NCBI GenBank assembly: GCA_011009095.1
Contig: VTPC01091272.1
Span: 607,016-671,015 of the forward strand
Direction of reading: 5' to 3'
From: Ignelater luminosus
Lineage: Eukaryota > Arthropoda > Insecta > Coleoptera > Elateridae
DNA length: 64,000 nt
Part shown: piece by piece, positions 36,886 to 50,252 of the stretch
How the letters are laid out: each line of letters opens with the position of its first letter
How positions within the stretch are numbered: the first letter of the stretch is position 1
Position numbers and translations under genes: made by a program
The notes under the pieces: model-generated
Told to the model about the DNA's origin: nothing
What the model saw: only the letters and a program-made list of their open reading frames with translations
Databases searched by the model: none

Positions 36886-39800
36886 TCTTCCTTTAGTAAC
36901 AAGTGTAAAGTTTACTCAGCTTCACTTGCAAAAAGACAAAAAATTTAAAAAATGTTTAGCAACAGACAATTTTTGGAATTTCATGTTTCTAGGTCATATA
37001 CTGTCCGTTTGATTGTAAATATCCTGACCTACTACGATTTTAATTAGAAACTTCAGTCTTGTGTATTAATTAAGCCTTAAGAAATGTTTACTTTCCTTAA
37101 AATTCCAGGTTCCAAAAGCACCAGATTTTCTATTAAATTTTGATATCGCATATTTTGGAAATTATTAGCTTTTTTTACATATCGTGGTATAACATCTTTG
37201 TTGTGAAATGGCTTAAGCACTTATTTTGCATCAAGTGTATAAAATATTTCCTTTAGAAAATCAAGCGAGAAATAATAAAGAAGACAAATTATAAATATGA
37301 AGAAATATAGCTACCCCACCCTTATGAAACGGTATCAGCCGTCACTATTTTTTATTTTAATTCTACCTTTGTGTTTCAAAACAAGAAGAAATAGTGGAAA
37401 TTAACTGCATTTATACATTTTCCATAGTAGAATTACCGTTAACTTCTTAAAATTATGCAAATTCAATTCCTGTGAAGGCATATACAAGGAAGTAGTGAAG
37501 TAAAAAAAGACAGGATAGGATCTAATCAAAATGTAAAACTTAAAATGCCCAAGCTTCCTGCTATTTATGCGAGAACAACCTTTAGCGCTAGACAAAGTAA
37601 ATTGTACGTAATATTATGATATTCTCGTAACCAAGCAAGCGAAGCACTAGTTGGCTTCTTGAAGAACACGTTCGCACAGCGAGCACTAACTGTTCTGAGC
37701 ATTTACCATAAATATTATTACACTGCACTTCTTGTCGAGCTCGTACGATGTAAATTATGCGGACCTGTTTAATACCTGCTTACATTCTCTATCTAATGAG
37801 AATGGATTTTCATGTCAAAGTAGATGTTAAAAGATAAGGATTAATAATCCTTTGTTAACTTGTGTTTACAGGACAAACTTCTTTTACGTTGCATTAATTT
37901 ACAAATTAGCGCTTGGTGTGTATTTTACAGCTTGAATAATTCATTGCCAAAAGGAACGTTATATAAAAACAATTGAAATGCAGAAGTACCGGTGGATTAA
38001 ACTAATTCTTAGCTACAAAATCAGAAACGACATGACAGTAAAACATTACGTTTTAGCCCCCCCATTCGAATCAGTACTGAAATTATTATGTTGGTTAATA
38101 TATCACGGACAAGTTAGCAAAGTTTGAATTGTGTACTGACGTAACATTGCTATAATAAAATCAGAAATGGGTTCGGTATATTAACAATGAGAGAGCGAAG
38201 TAATTTCTAGAACGTTGCACCTAATTTAAAACATTGAAATGTTAAAACACATCCTTGTAAATTAAATTCTATTAAAAATTATAAAATTATTATTCTAGCG
38301 GAGAAACTGTAGGAAAGCCTGAATATTTAAAGCAGTTCCCTTCGTGAACAGACTTTCCCGATAGTTTTAATCGGACGTAAAACAGACAGACAGGTACTAA
38401 ATTCACATGCATTCAGGGAATCCAGCGTTTTAGAATGAAGAAGCGAACACAGAGAGAAAACAGAGCGAAAAACCGAAGAGTGACAGGAAAGGAAAAAGCG
38501 AAATTGATGACGTTCGGGCCTGTTATAATAAATACCGTCGACGATAGCGGTGATGATAACAAAAATTAGCTTTTATTATTTTGTAGACTTTTTAAGCGTC
38601 GCGTATTTCATACACAAAATGTATGGGGATGCCAGAAAACAGCTTTATTGAACAAACTCGCTTTAGTCGATTCTTCGAAGGTTGTTAAAATTTTACAAGA
38701 ATGTTCCAGGAATTGAATTAACGGTGTTGATTTCTTAAGAATTTTAAAAACGTGAGATTCTCCGAGTTTACTAAAAATCGGTTATTCTTCTTCTTCCAGT
38801 GACAGATTTAGGGTGTATGTGAGCTTTTGAAGTTGGGGATTTAAAAGTTTTGGGATTTTTATTGTAAATGTAATTGTTTGCATCTAAAATTGGATTTAAG
38901 TTTATGAGAATATTTGAAAACGATTTTTCTTGTTGACTGTTTTATTGGCGTCGATTCAATTTTTTTAGAAAAAACTGTCCTGAAAAATCATCAATTACTT
39001 TTCTCATATAATCAATCAGAATGAGATTGAAGATGTAATTAGCAGATGAAGATTATTTTAGAATTATGATAAATGAATAACTGATTCTAAATCGATTCAA
39101 ATGGGAGAAAGTATTTAAGAAGGGATGTATATTCTGTTTATAAATTAATGAGACAGGAAGATGTCACGCCAAAAGTCTAAAACACTTTAGAAACAGAAAA
39201 AAGATTGGATTGGACCAAAACTTGATACTATGTTTAGGAACTTCTTTGGGAAAAATGTTGTGGTGATGTACAAGTCTGTTTCCCAAATATTACAGAATTT
39301 GATACATTTTTGGTATTATTGTGTAGGACAGTAGTGGTTTTTGTGGTGTTTGAAAGCAAAATTGAAGGACGATAACTTTAAATTTTTGAGCTGACGGATA
39401 GTAGTTGTTGAAATCCCATTGAACATAAAAATCATTTGGACAAAGTATACAACAATGCCTTATTAACTAAGTCGAAGGGGATAATCCTGTCCATAGAGTT
39501 TTGGAAGGCCCTAGAACAATTGTGTTTTCGCCATCGTATCATACAGCGAATCCATTCAATAACTTTTATTTTTTCACTTGAGTTCCTGAGTGCTTTATTG
39601 AAGAAAGGAATACCGGTATTTACATTTTCAATACTTTTCGATGCTTTTTCTAAATTTGTCAAGTTTTTATTCCAAATAAACAAATCACGAAATATTTTCA
39701 AACTTCCCCGGTCAAAAGAACGGTCATTGATATAATGAACAATTTTCGTAGAAACTCAAACAGATTGCTGTTTCCTTGAAATTTATTTAAAATTTGAACG

Positions 39801-42800
39801 TAAGAAAATTATAAATGTTATTTCCTTTACCTAGGAATTTCGGAAAAAACCTCAAATCCGGTAAATTCTAATTACTTTCTTTTGTTTACAGTTTTGGTTT
39901 TTCCTCTTCTTATTTTCTGAACCATTTCTAAATGTGAAAATGTATCAACTAAATTTAAAAATAGAAAAATTCGTCACCGTGTGTGTGTTTCAACAGCTGT
40001 ATTTTTCGAGAATTTGTAAAAAATAATCTGGGATAAATTCTGAATTCTTTTGATGCACACAATTTGTCAGGAACAACCTGTTTGTGATTATATCCCGTCT
40101 TAAGAGAGCCCAAGACTATAAATACAACAGGAATATGAACGTCACAAACATTCATCGGAAATAAAACCGTGCGAATGCTTTCTCGCGCAATGACTTCATG
40201 CTCTCCCTCTGTGAGTGTTTTCCGCTAGAATCAAATCGAAATCAGATGATAAATTTATTAATCCTGCTATGCAACACATAATTTAGCTACCGCTAGCGTA
40301 CATCGGCCCGAGAATTAATAATACTGAATCGATTTTGAATTCCCAACTCGTTTAAACGTGGTTAGGTTCAGAATTATTGTCTTCTGAAATATTCACAATG
40401 CACATACACATACGTACAACATGATGATGAGTACCTGCTTGTATACATGAATCACAAGACTTATCGTAGGGCATCAGTAAGTAACAAAAGATAGTGACTG
40501 ACCACTTGTTTGTCTAGATATGTTGATGTTTGTTTTAGTTCGTAAATATTAAAAGGAAAAAAGCTTGAGAAATTTTAAAACATCACGTGCGCCATTGTTG
40601 AAAATGGCGTGTGCGGTTTTATCTGTACATAAAATAATTCCTACGCTCCTCGGATTTAAATTAAACTTTAGTAGCAATTCGCAAGACTTTTTTCAGTAAA
40701 GTGGGTTAAAAATGTAGAAATTGTTGCTAAATTCTTATTATTAATTACACCTCCAGGATATATGGTAAAAGTTCCGTGACACTCAAGGACGACAGCATGT
40801 TTAATTTTAGAATCCTATCTTAAAATTATCTAAACCAATGTATATACTACGAAACGTGCGTGATTTTTAAACATTAAAAAAAATAAGTCTTATTTGTCAT
40901 CCTCATTTTTTAAAAAACGAAATTTTAAGTTGTTTCGTAATGCTGTCTGTGTCCCTGCCTATTCTTAAAATTTTACCTTTATACCTTTTTTAATTAAAAA
41001 ACGGTAAAAAGAAACGAAATAATAAAAAAAAAGTTAATTACACAGTAATTAACGATAATTGTGCTAAATTGTTGTTATACGGTTACTTCGGCGTTGCGTT
41101 TTCGTATTTACAATGATTTTAGGTATTGTGAGTGAATCTCCTCTTTGAAAAGTTAAGTATTTTCTTTTCAACGAAATTAAAATGTAAGATAACATCTGTT
41201 ATTTGCAAACGCACATATTTGAACAATGAATTGTAATAAAACATGCGAAGTACGCCAGACGTGACCTTTTTTATTTCAAACGTTACGTACACTTAACTGT
41301 TTTACACCTTATTTATGTACCTCAGTGACCAAGACTTGAACCAGTAATTAAATTTAGAACATTTACATATTCCTTCAACTTATTAATAGAATGATAATAA
41401 CTACATCAACAGGGAGAAAAAAAGAATTTTGTTAAATTAATACTAAACCAGAAAAATTTAATAAAGCAATTTTCGTATTTCATTGAAAATAGTGAAGGTC
41501 CCTATGAAGACCTTGCGACACCCTTTTGCAAATATTTCGAATTAATTGAAAGATCAAGCTATAATTAGAAGATACTTATTGTAAATGATAGATGAGATCA
41601 TCAAAAGTATAAATAAATATTTCTTAAACTTTCTCTTTAAACATCATTAGAGGAATTCCAAAGTATTTATACTTTGCTCAAAAGTATTTACTAATAATTG
41701 TTCCTATCACCCATAGTAAATTATAATCTTATCTAATTTCAAATGTTGTCTTCTGGTGAAAGTGGTTTTTACGGATGATTGGCTTATTGGCTTCTAGTTT
41801 GATTTTAACTAATAATGCTAACATACATTTTACAGTACATTAGTGTCCTACTTGTTAATACTACAAGTCCAAATCTTTCAGAATAATTTTTCAAAAAACT
41901 CTTTCTCCTGAAGGGAAGTTCAATCTTTGATTTAGTTTGTAAGTAGTGTTAGAGACCTTTTTCTTCTGTCGAGGCTTCCGGGTATAACATTTTTTTGCTC
42001 CTAATAATGGCATAAGCTTTATGTAAGGTGATAAATAACTAAACCTCCAAGTTTTTAGCTCCCTGCGGGCTCACCATCGGAATTTCTGCATTTTGCCATT
42101 AGTTGTATAATTTATACATATAAAATAAAAAAAATCTTAGCCTTTGCCATACGCTGACTTCTAAAAATTCCATTTGGGACTGAAATTCGTTGTTAAAAAA
42201 GCATTATCTATGTGATGCTAAAGCAAACCCTTTCATTATTCAGAAGCTGGAATCTTTCACTCTACTGTTAACCTTTTTGTTCCAATAAAAGATTGCCCAA
42301 ATTATGACCGCATTACCGATTTGTTATTTTTAGAGAATTCTTTATTACCGATGATGGGGCCATATCAAAACCACTCTTGCACTTTTTATGTCGTTTAAAA
42401 TTTGAGTCTCTACCGTCAAAAACTTGGAGTTTTGCTCTAAGTGGCATTTGGTCAAATTATTTTTATCTAAACCTAGCTGATTTGAATACTTACGTCAGTC
42501 TCAACAATAAAATTTATAATGCCGTTTTACATTTGATAATAAGATTTGTTGTCAATTAAATTCCATTCTAACGAGGTAAGCTTCGAGCTATATATTAATT
42601 GTGACTTTTTAGTCTTGTTTTGTTTTAATACTTTTCGTTGTCGAAACACATAACTTCTCAAATTTGCTGCTCATTTATAGAACGCCAGTTGGGAAACATT
42701 AATCTAGATAGTGAGTGACTCCTAAGACTCCTCAAATCCCAAAAGTGATCCCGATCGATAATTGCTGTACGCGGTCACGCCTATTTCCATTCCAAGAGTT

Positions 42801-42914
42801 TGGCGCGAAGTATCCACACCGCAGTATATATGTATAAACTAAGTAAAAGGCACAGTGTATCAAGCAAAAGTAATAATTAATTGTGAAAGAATATCTGCCT
42901 ACTCAGAAATAAGA

Positions 42915-43345
42915 TTTATTTAAGGTAGCCCCAAAGAAATGAATTCTGAAGGTGATAGTTCAAGTAACCTGGAGGAGCACTAGATTTTGGCTAAGAGCGA
43001 AATGAAACTATCGGGAAATGCAAATGCAAGTATGGGCAAAATGAGTAGTAACCTCATCTTGTTGGAACGACATAGTGTCATGTGAAGATGCCGTTCTGTA
43101 TTAACTGTAATGGTACTACCCTGGTGATCTTGAAAGATATATGACCAATAATGTCAAAGGAAACCACGCCGCACCACACTGTGACCATCGGGCTGTGCTG
43201 TGGGTTTCATGAAGCAACCGAAGGTTAATGTCTGATTAATACCGGAAGTTTTGCTTGTGAACAGTGAAGTGGAAATGTGTCCTAAATTGAAGCTGATGTG
43301 CAATATTTGAACATGATGTCGAGCATCGGAACGACTCTTGGCCTA
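42915..43345 (-). pseudogene. Fossil mariner/Tc3-type transposase
   Basis: Translating the minus strand gives, in order and across frame changes, the landmarks of this transposase group. HFHFTVHKQNFRY then SD (about 43280-43230) matches the region that follows the first catalytic Asp. VTVWCG (about 43187-43170) follows, then IIGHISF (about 43153-43133) and GSTITVNTERHLHM (about 43125-43084). FQQDE (about 43074-43060) holds the second Asp. NSFLWGYLK (about 42945-42919) is the motif that normally follows SPDLTPLD. The third catalytic residue region reads YLNYHLQ and is lost. Stops and shifts are frequent, so this is an old copy. The N-terminal DNA-binding part is not traceable beyond 43345 and no terminal repeats were found. 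It is a different lineage from the element at 115-1404. Confidence 0.8.
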
Positions 43346-45280
43346 TCTGAAGTTTTGTGATTTTGCACTTTAAAATTGCCTTTCTGTGCTGGATTGCCAT
43401 ATCAAAAATACATTATGTTCCACCTTGTAGTTATGGCATTTGACCCTAACTCCAAAAATTCCGCCATCAATGAAGAAACTAGACACATTCAAAAAAGCTG
43501 ACTAATTTAGCCAAGATTATGAAAAGAATCTTTGGAAAAAGGCCACTATAGAAAATTATAAGAAAATTCTTAAATATTGACAGTTAGACTAACAAAAGTG
43601 TGGAAAGGATACATACATGCACAATTGTAATATTAATTGAAAATATGTTTAGGTTTTAAAAGAAATTTGTTGAGAAAAACAAAAAAAAGTCAATCTAAAT
43701 AGATTTCCATTTATCTTCTTTTGTTACAGACGTTTTTAAAATGTCAAAATCTTTAACAGTTACAATAAGTACCAATTTCTATATTGCAGTTCAAAATGCA
43801 TTTGTATTTAAGAAAAAATGGCATGTGATCTGTTGTTTTGGGCTCCACCTTAACTTAAGCTGACAGACAGAAATGTGTTTTGATTATACCTTTTGTGTGA
43901 CGCACATTGGAACGGTTTGTCTACCTTTATATCGATTGGTTAAATTGAGAACTACAAGTTCATGAACTCTTTATTTGTACGTTATTTAAATTGAGACGTA
44001 TGTAATTATAGCAATGTTAGGTTACCACAAATAGGATATTCTAAATGTGTTTTTAGGTTAATAATTCATTTCAGTACCTACTTATTGATTCTCGAATGCC
44101 GTGACTTATAATTGTAAAATAACAAGAGAAAGAGTATTAGAAAATTGTCGCAAAACATAACGAGAATGTCATAACTTCTAAGCTTTAAAAGTTACATTCT
44201 TCTCAAGGATTACACACAATTGAAATAACCAGAAATGTTGTTTATTTATTGGTTTTCAAGGAAGCCCACCATTCTATTCTTTGGGGTTTGAAATATTTCT
44301 AGAAAGACCAATAACTGTGTGCGCTGTAAATCTTACAAACTTCAACACAGAAAACAGAGGATAATAAACTTGACAACTGCAGATAATTTGATGTTTCAGA
44401 CAACTTCCTGCAAGGTTGATATGATGTTTCTCTCTTGAACGTTGTTGCGTCCTTGCAAACTCACTCCTTTGTAATAATTGAATTTGGGGTTATGTATATG
44501 TTGCTTGTATTCATGTATAACGTCAAGAATGAAATTCCCTTTAAATTAAATTAAATTTAGACAGAATAAAGAGGTAAATTTTATGAAAAAAACCAAATAA
44601 AATAGAAAATGTGTCAGACTTGTGAAATTTCCAAGATTAAAATCTGCCAACGATTACATTCAATAAGAACGTGACTAAAATTCATGACGTTAATTTGTGT
44701 ACTAGAAAATTTTAAAATGTGAGGAAATGATACATGAATGTTATGAAAATTGTGCTGTGTGTATTTTAAAAAAGTGTCGCATGAAAATGTAATTTGTTCT
44801 AATTTGCATTTAATATTAACATTTTAAAAAGTTTTTTTCTTGAGCTTACGTTTTGCACAATCATTGAACACCTTTGCATGGGTTGGTTGGTTGGTTGGTT
44901 GGTTATTCATCATTTTTATACTTTCAAGTGTGAAATTAAATACGTCACTGATATTACTAGAGTAATTATAAAAAGGTGAGTCTACTAGATTTTAATTTTG
45001 TTACGAACAAATTCTATCTCATTCGTAAATTTATCGAGTTAATTTTGATAAGAGTTCCTTTTATATGTAAATGATAACCTTTTCCGATATATTATCATTT
45101 ATCATTTTAATAATAAGGTGGAAACGTTATTATTTATTACAATCAGTAACGAAAATATAATTATTATCCGCTTGCATGTATATGTGTTGTTTGTTTCAAT
45201 GAAGTTAATAAATTTCACCGATAAAAAAAAAGTTAAACAAACAAACGTGCAAATTATAACAGTAATTCACGTTCAAGTGT
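43346..45280. other. AT-rich non-coding DNA
   Basis: No recognised gene. It probably includes decayed flank of the transposase fossil just below 43346. A (GGTT)6 array lies at 44881-44904. Confidence 0.6.
44881..44904. repeat. (GGTT)6 microsatellite
   Basis: Six perfect GGTT units. Confidence 0.95.
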
Positions 45281-45289
45281 ACACATGAA

Positions 45290-45640
45290 ACGCTTCAAGT
45301 CTCTTAAAGCGGCGTACTACACAGCAATTCCAATAACAGAATTGCTAACCAAGACTTGATAGACTTGTAGAAGGCGATGTCGTGTCACCTTAACGACATA
45401 TCGTGTGGGTGTTAAGCATCTCAAGTACAGGTATCGATATGTTTATATAATCTGACTGAATGTTGTCAGTGATGTATATAATACACAGTGCGTTGTTAGA
45501 GCTGATCGCGCGAACTTTCACTGTCGGCGCATGCGTTAGAATTAGCGGCCCACTTTTAGTACGTAAAGGAGGTTGGAATACAAACGCAAGCGCGAATTTG
45601 GTATACATAGCGGTCCGAACGGTGTCTTGTGTTCACTTTT
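45290..45640. promoter_or_regulatory. CpG-richer block, possible regulatory element
   Basis: Composition is clearly less AT-rich than its flanks, with AAAGCGGCGTAC, CTGATCGCGCGAAC, GTCGGCGCATGCG and CGCAAGCGCGAATT. TATATAA occurs at about 45443 and 45475, with TCAGTG at about 45466 and TTTCACTG at about 45512. Spacings do not fit a textbook TATA-initiator pair. Both strands are open for about 70 codons here (45460-45672 plus, 45608-45390 minus), as expected in GC-richer DNA, and neither translation is recognisable. Regulatory function is inferred only from composition. Confidence 0.2.
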
Positions 45641-48600
45641 TATTACCTACATTCCATTATTATTTGGGTTAACTAGTGAAGATACTTTAAATGCCTCCCT
45701 GTATTATTATAAAATGAACATTTTTATTATCGGGGCAATTTTAAATAAATTACCATGAGGTAGCTTCTTGTTATTTAAAATTTTGAAAGCAAGATACCTG
45801 CTGTTATGTGTAATCAAAATATATCACCGCATTATAACGGTATTTAATAAAGATTAAATCGTAAGTTATCTAAGATATTTTTTAAATTGGTGGATTATTT
45901 TTTTGTAAAGATCTAACCACACTTTTTTAAATAATAAAACTTGACATAATCACGTGGTCACCTTGTGTTTATACTTTGATAATCAAAAATCTTCGGGTAG
46001 CGGCGATAAATCAAAAGCTGATGTTTTCTAAATGCGTTTAGCGTGTGTAATATTTCAATAACGAGTTGATGAAACAAAAGAAAGCTTTGGATATCATTTA
46101 GTAGGTTATTGTTTAATTCTTTTGTTTTGTATCGTGATTGAAATAATTCACAAGATAACCGATAAACGTTTAAAGAAAAAAACAAATGTATTGAAATTGT
46201 TTCAACATCCGAATTCTTGACTTCATTGATTTGATTTTATCCAAAACATTTTTGGTTGTTTTTTTTTAGTTGACAATAGTATACACTTCAAAATATTTTA
46301 GCTGTGTCCAATCTTCGTTAACCATTGTAATTGTTGCAGTAGTGTAACTAATGTAATGTTGTCGTCGTGTGAGTTTTTGATTTTGTCAAATTCTTGAATG
46401 GCTGCTAAGTTGTCGTTACAGATTCTCATTGTGTTCAAAATTTAAGGTTCACCATTGAGATTTTGGAAATGGTAAAAAAGAAAGTAAACAAGTTTTCAGG
46501 GAAAAAAATCTGCTTTGGAGATCTATTCGTGGTTTTAAATGTCTTAAAAGTCTGGGAAAAAGATATTAATTAGAATTGAATAATGTACTTTTTATGTTGC
46601 TTAATTCCAGAAGTAATGGATTTGAAGAATTCAAGATGAAGAAAATATCAGCGATTGTAAGACAAAGTTAGATATTTTAACCTTCATGAGAAGGTCAGGC
46701 AAGTTCAGCAAGAGACCTAAGGTAGCAAAATCTAAAACCCCTAGTGCTGCTACTATTATTATTAGCTTTTAGCAAAAGTAAGCTTGAGCAGCAACCTGTT
46801 CTTTTTGGACCAGAACAGAAAATTACCAAAAATTTTTTTTCTCCATTTATAAATTACATTTTCCCTTTTTGTGCGACACTAAAATTTAGGAACTTTGAAG
46901 CTTAAATACGTTCCTGTGGTGTACAGCAGCATTGGTAGGTCGTAAGTGTATTACAGTCTGAGTACTAACCCTTAGCAAGGATAGGTTTGAACACTAACCT
47001 GCTAAAAACTGTAATTGCAACAACAATTAAGACCAAGATGTCCAGGCTATACAGTTTTGAAACAGAAACAGAAAAAGCAGATATTGTTTTGGTGCTCTTT
47101 GCTTTTTGCATGATCCTTTCTTACTTGGTTAGTATCATTTTTCCTTTTTGCCCAACATCATTGGTCTTATAGTTTATAAAAGAATTGGGAGTGTTTATTA
47201 ATGGGGACCTGAGTATATATGCGTTAAGTAGTTGCTTTATTTTCAGAAGAAAAATTTTGCATAGAGAAAATTAAAATTCTTTTTGCAATGACAATTAGTT
47301 AATTAATCTCACGTAATAGATTTTGACATAAAGTTAATAGATCACACTGTATGTGATTGTGCGTTCGCACAGTGAAACTCATTGTGACTATTAGTAAGAA
47401 ATATTTTCCTAGAGCTAATTAGAAAGTTAAAGGAAAAATATCATTATACAAGATTAAAGGTAACATTTTTAAGATATAGTAGATATTATTACATATTACA
47501 TCATTAGAAAATTAAAACAATACTAATCTATCTCAAAAAGGTAGAAAATCGTCTTTATAATTTTTTCCAATGCATTATTATGTCTGTATTATTTCTACTA
47601 ATCACTGTTTAATTTTTTGCTGACAATTTTAACTTATCAGTTTGTTGCATTTATTTTTTATTTATCAAAACGGATTAAGAAGATTCAATTTATTACAGCT
47701 GTCAATCTTCCACGGAATATAATAATAAATTATCTAACTAATAATGTGATAAATAATAATCAGATATGATTACAGTTAACTACTAGATAGAGCCATCGGG
47801 AAAAGTAAAAAATGCACGACAACCTGTTTAGAAGTAATCAAACCATTCTGATCAAGATTTTTGATACACACGTTTAAATTATATCTTTATAATGAAATCG
47901 TTTTGTTTTTTTTCCACTTATTAACTTGTTTTTTTAATTTGTTCTTAATGTAAAACATTAATAAAAGTTTCCCATTTTTATGTAAATAAATAAGTTAGTT
48001 GACTTAGTTGTTGATCAATCTTTTACAAAAACAAAACGTATATGAAGATAATAATTATTATAATTATCATTTCCATAATAAAATGGTTTTTAATTTAAAA
48101 CTTAAAGATTATAATAGAGTAATTCAAAGATTGCAACCTTGGGTTACAGGTTTTCTTAAAATGACAAAACTTTAAGCAGTTGGAACAGAACACTTTTGAA
48201 ATATTTCTTCCTTGAGAGCGAATACGACAATAACAGTTTGCTAGTTGCTATTATTTTATTTTTATTTTTAATATGCAATCTCCTCATTAAAATTATCCGT
48301 TTCAGTTATTATCATCGTAGGTGCATGTTTATAATGTTCTTTCTACACCGGTTGGGCTACAGCTACTAATCTTGTCGGATTATGTCGTCCTGTGTGCCAC
48401 ATCATGTCGGTAAACTCGCAAGTAGAGGCATTTAGTTCCGTTTGCTTGATAAAACAAGCGTCTTAAATTTTAAGACATTTACCGTTACGTGTTACTGTAT
48501 AAACGCAAAAATGTTAGAAATAATAATTTTTATTTTTTATTTTTCACCATCAAAAATATCTCCTTTTCCTGTGCAACACTAATTGGAAGACCTTTTTTAC

Positions 48601-48770
48601 GGCATCCTTAATTTTTATAACCTTTTTTTTATGTGTAGAATGTACTCGTTTAATAAGTGAATAAAGAAAATGTATAATTAAAACTGCGGAAGTGAAGCAG
48701 TAGTAGCACAGCTTTCCTTTTTTGTTATTTTATTTACTAGAGGTATTAATAATTTAAGCGTTTAATAAAA
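45641..48770. other. AT-rich non-coding DNA
   Basis: No recognised gene. A compact nested palindrome lies at 47345-47374: CACTGT ... ACAGTG encloses GTGCG-TT-CGCAC (47359-47370). Confidence 0.6.
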
Positions 48771-48810
48771 CTTGATTGTGCGGAGCTTTCGTCATTTAGA
48801 AAAGGAAACG

Positions 48811-48969
48811 ATGTCGCGATGGCATGCAACATTGCTCGGGATTTTCTTTGGTCTTTACGATTCTTGCTGTTTTCAAAGGAAACTGAACGATATTTACCTT
48901 CGAAACTCTGTAGTTACCCTGACCTTTGTGCTGCGTTTTACTGTCTACTTCATATGTGACGAGCAAAAG
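48811..48969 (+). other. Weak candidate first coding exon with signal-peptide-like start
   Basis: ATG at 48811 opens a frame beginning MSRWHATLLGIFFGLY, a short basic start and a hydrophobic stretch like a signal peptide or anchor, followed by DSCCFQRK. The frame continues 53 codons to GAGCAAAAG/GTAACG (donor GT at 48970-48971). Local GC is higher than in the flanks. A second hydrophobic run (VVTLTFVLRFTVYFI) follows. I do not recognise a family. First exons carrying signal peptides in front of long introns are common in insect cell-surface genes, but at this length chance is a fair explanation. Confidence 0.2.
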
Positions 48970-49465
48970 GTAACGTAACGTACAAACAACTGGTTTTATC
49001 TTACCTTATATGCTGAGGTTATAATACCACGCAATGTCGCTGTTGTATGCATTTAAAAGCGTGAGGCATATTGTATAACGTAAACATACTGTGATTTGTG
49101 TAACAAACTCATTTACAGAAATAGACGACGTAGGAGTTTCTAATCAGACGTGACTTCTAACGATCATGAAATCAGCGCCGTCATACAAAAGAATCCTGAA
49201 AATGCAAGGAATCGCGCTATATTTGTACATCGATTGGCTGCCAAGTTTGAAGTTTGTAACTTGAAAGGAATTAAAATGAAAACGATTCGAGCGCGAAATA
49301 ATTTTAATATGTAATTACGGCATGGAAGAGAAATGGAAAGCATATTTTGTTTTGTAAATTAATAAACCGTTACCTGTGACAAGTAATAATATTATGACAT
49401 AGACCATAGAGTGCGCATTTAACAATTAGTGTAAATGTTCCGCTCATTTGCTGCGAATAAAGCGG

Positions 49466-49512
49466 GAGATACCCACAATGTAGTGTTTAGCTGATGGTAT
49501 CTCGGTCCCGAG
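49466..49512. repeat. Two adjoining perfect hairpins
   Basis: GAGATACC at 49466-49473 pairs exactly with GGTATCTC at 49496-49503. Overlapping its end, CTCGG-TC-CCGAG at 49501-49512 is a second perfect palindrome. The patch is CpG-rich within AT-rich flanks. Possible explanations are a structured RNA, a regulatory palindrome or the end of a small element; no homology is recognised. Confidence 0.55.
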
Positions 49513-50232
49513 CCTCGACTATCTGCGGTTGAGCAAGACTCGATCTTTATAATTAACTGTGTTCCCTTAATACGATAAATAAGAAATTATGCAAGTGAGG
49601 AAATCTGTTTCGTCTGAGATTTCGGTTTACAATTTAATGATTTTGTTTTAAATGTAGATCGCCTTTTAATTAATATCAGGATTCAGTGTCTCTTAATCCT
49701 GGGGTTACATAATTAATTACATTGTTCCAAGGACCCTAGGTTTATTCCACATCTAGTACTTCATTTTAATTAAACCGATGTATGTACTCCCATTATTTTA
49801 GTGATAGCTTGCTTTCCTCAAAACGAGTGTGAGCCACACTATATAATGTTCTTTGTGGGAAATGCAAATTTTAACCAAAAGACTTTCGACATTGTAAAAT
49901 TAGAAACTGCACACAAGTGTTTGAATATTAAGATCATTCCTATGATGGTGTGTTAACGTTCAATGCAAATGTAAAATATGCAAATCTTCTAAACGGGACG
50001 TAATCGTTACATGTGTTAAAAATGAGTTGAGGTGTAGTTAAATTTATAGATTCCTTTCTAAATTTATTAATCTTGCTCAGAAAAAATATGAACATTTGTA
50101 AAGTTGTTAAAACATCAAAAAGGTAGATAAACAAATCAAAAAGTACGATGCAAAGTTTGTTTTTGACAAATAAAAACTTTTAAATCAATATTGGTGTTAG
50201 TGTTGTACATATTTAAATGGTATATATGATGT

Positions 50233-50252
50233 TTTGATTTGATTTGATTTGA
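50233..50252. repeat. TTTGA short tandem repeat
   Basis: About four 5-bp units. Confidence 0.8.

Larger units (their letters stand above)
36085..42914. other. AT-rich non-coding DNA with weak exon, promoter and repeat candidates
   Basis: Items seen: a 51-nt exon candidate ending 36555 before GTAAGT; a degenerate minisatellite-like tract at 36705-36885; a purine-rich, CpG-containing stretch at 38390-38600 with TGACGTTCG and GTTATAATAAATACCGTCGACG; and a segment at 39432-39735 open on both strands (99 and 89 codons) whose translations I do not recognise. The rest is A/T-rich without structure. Confidence 0.5.

Noticed and set aside
39432-39735. Segment open on both strands (99 codons plus, 89 codons minus)
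   Set aside because: Neither translation resembles a known family, and no splice or promoter context supports one strand; it could be an old element but cannot be assigned.
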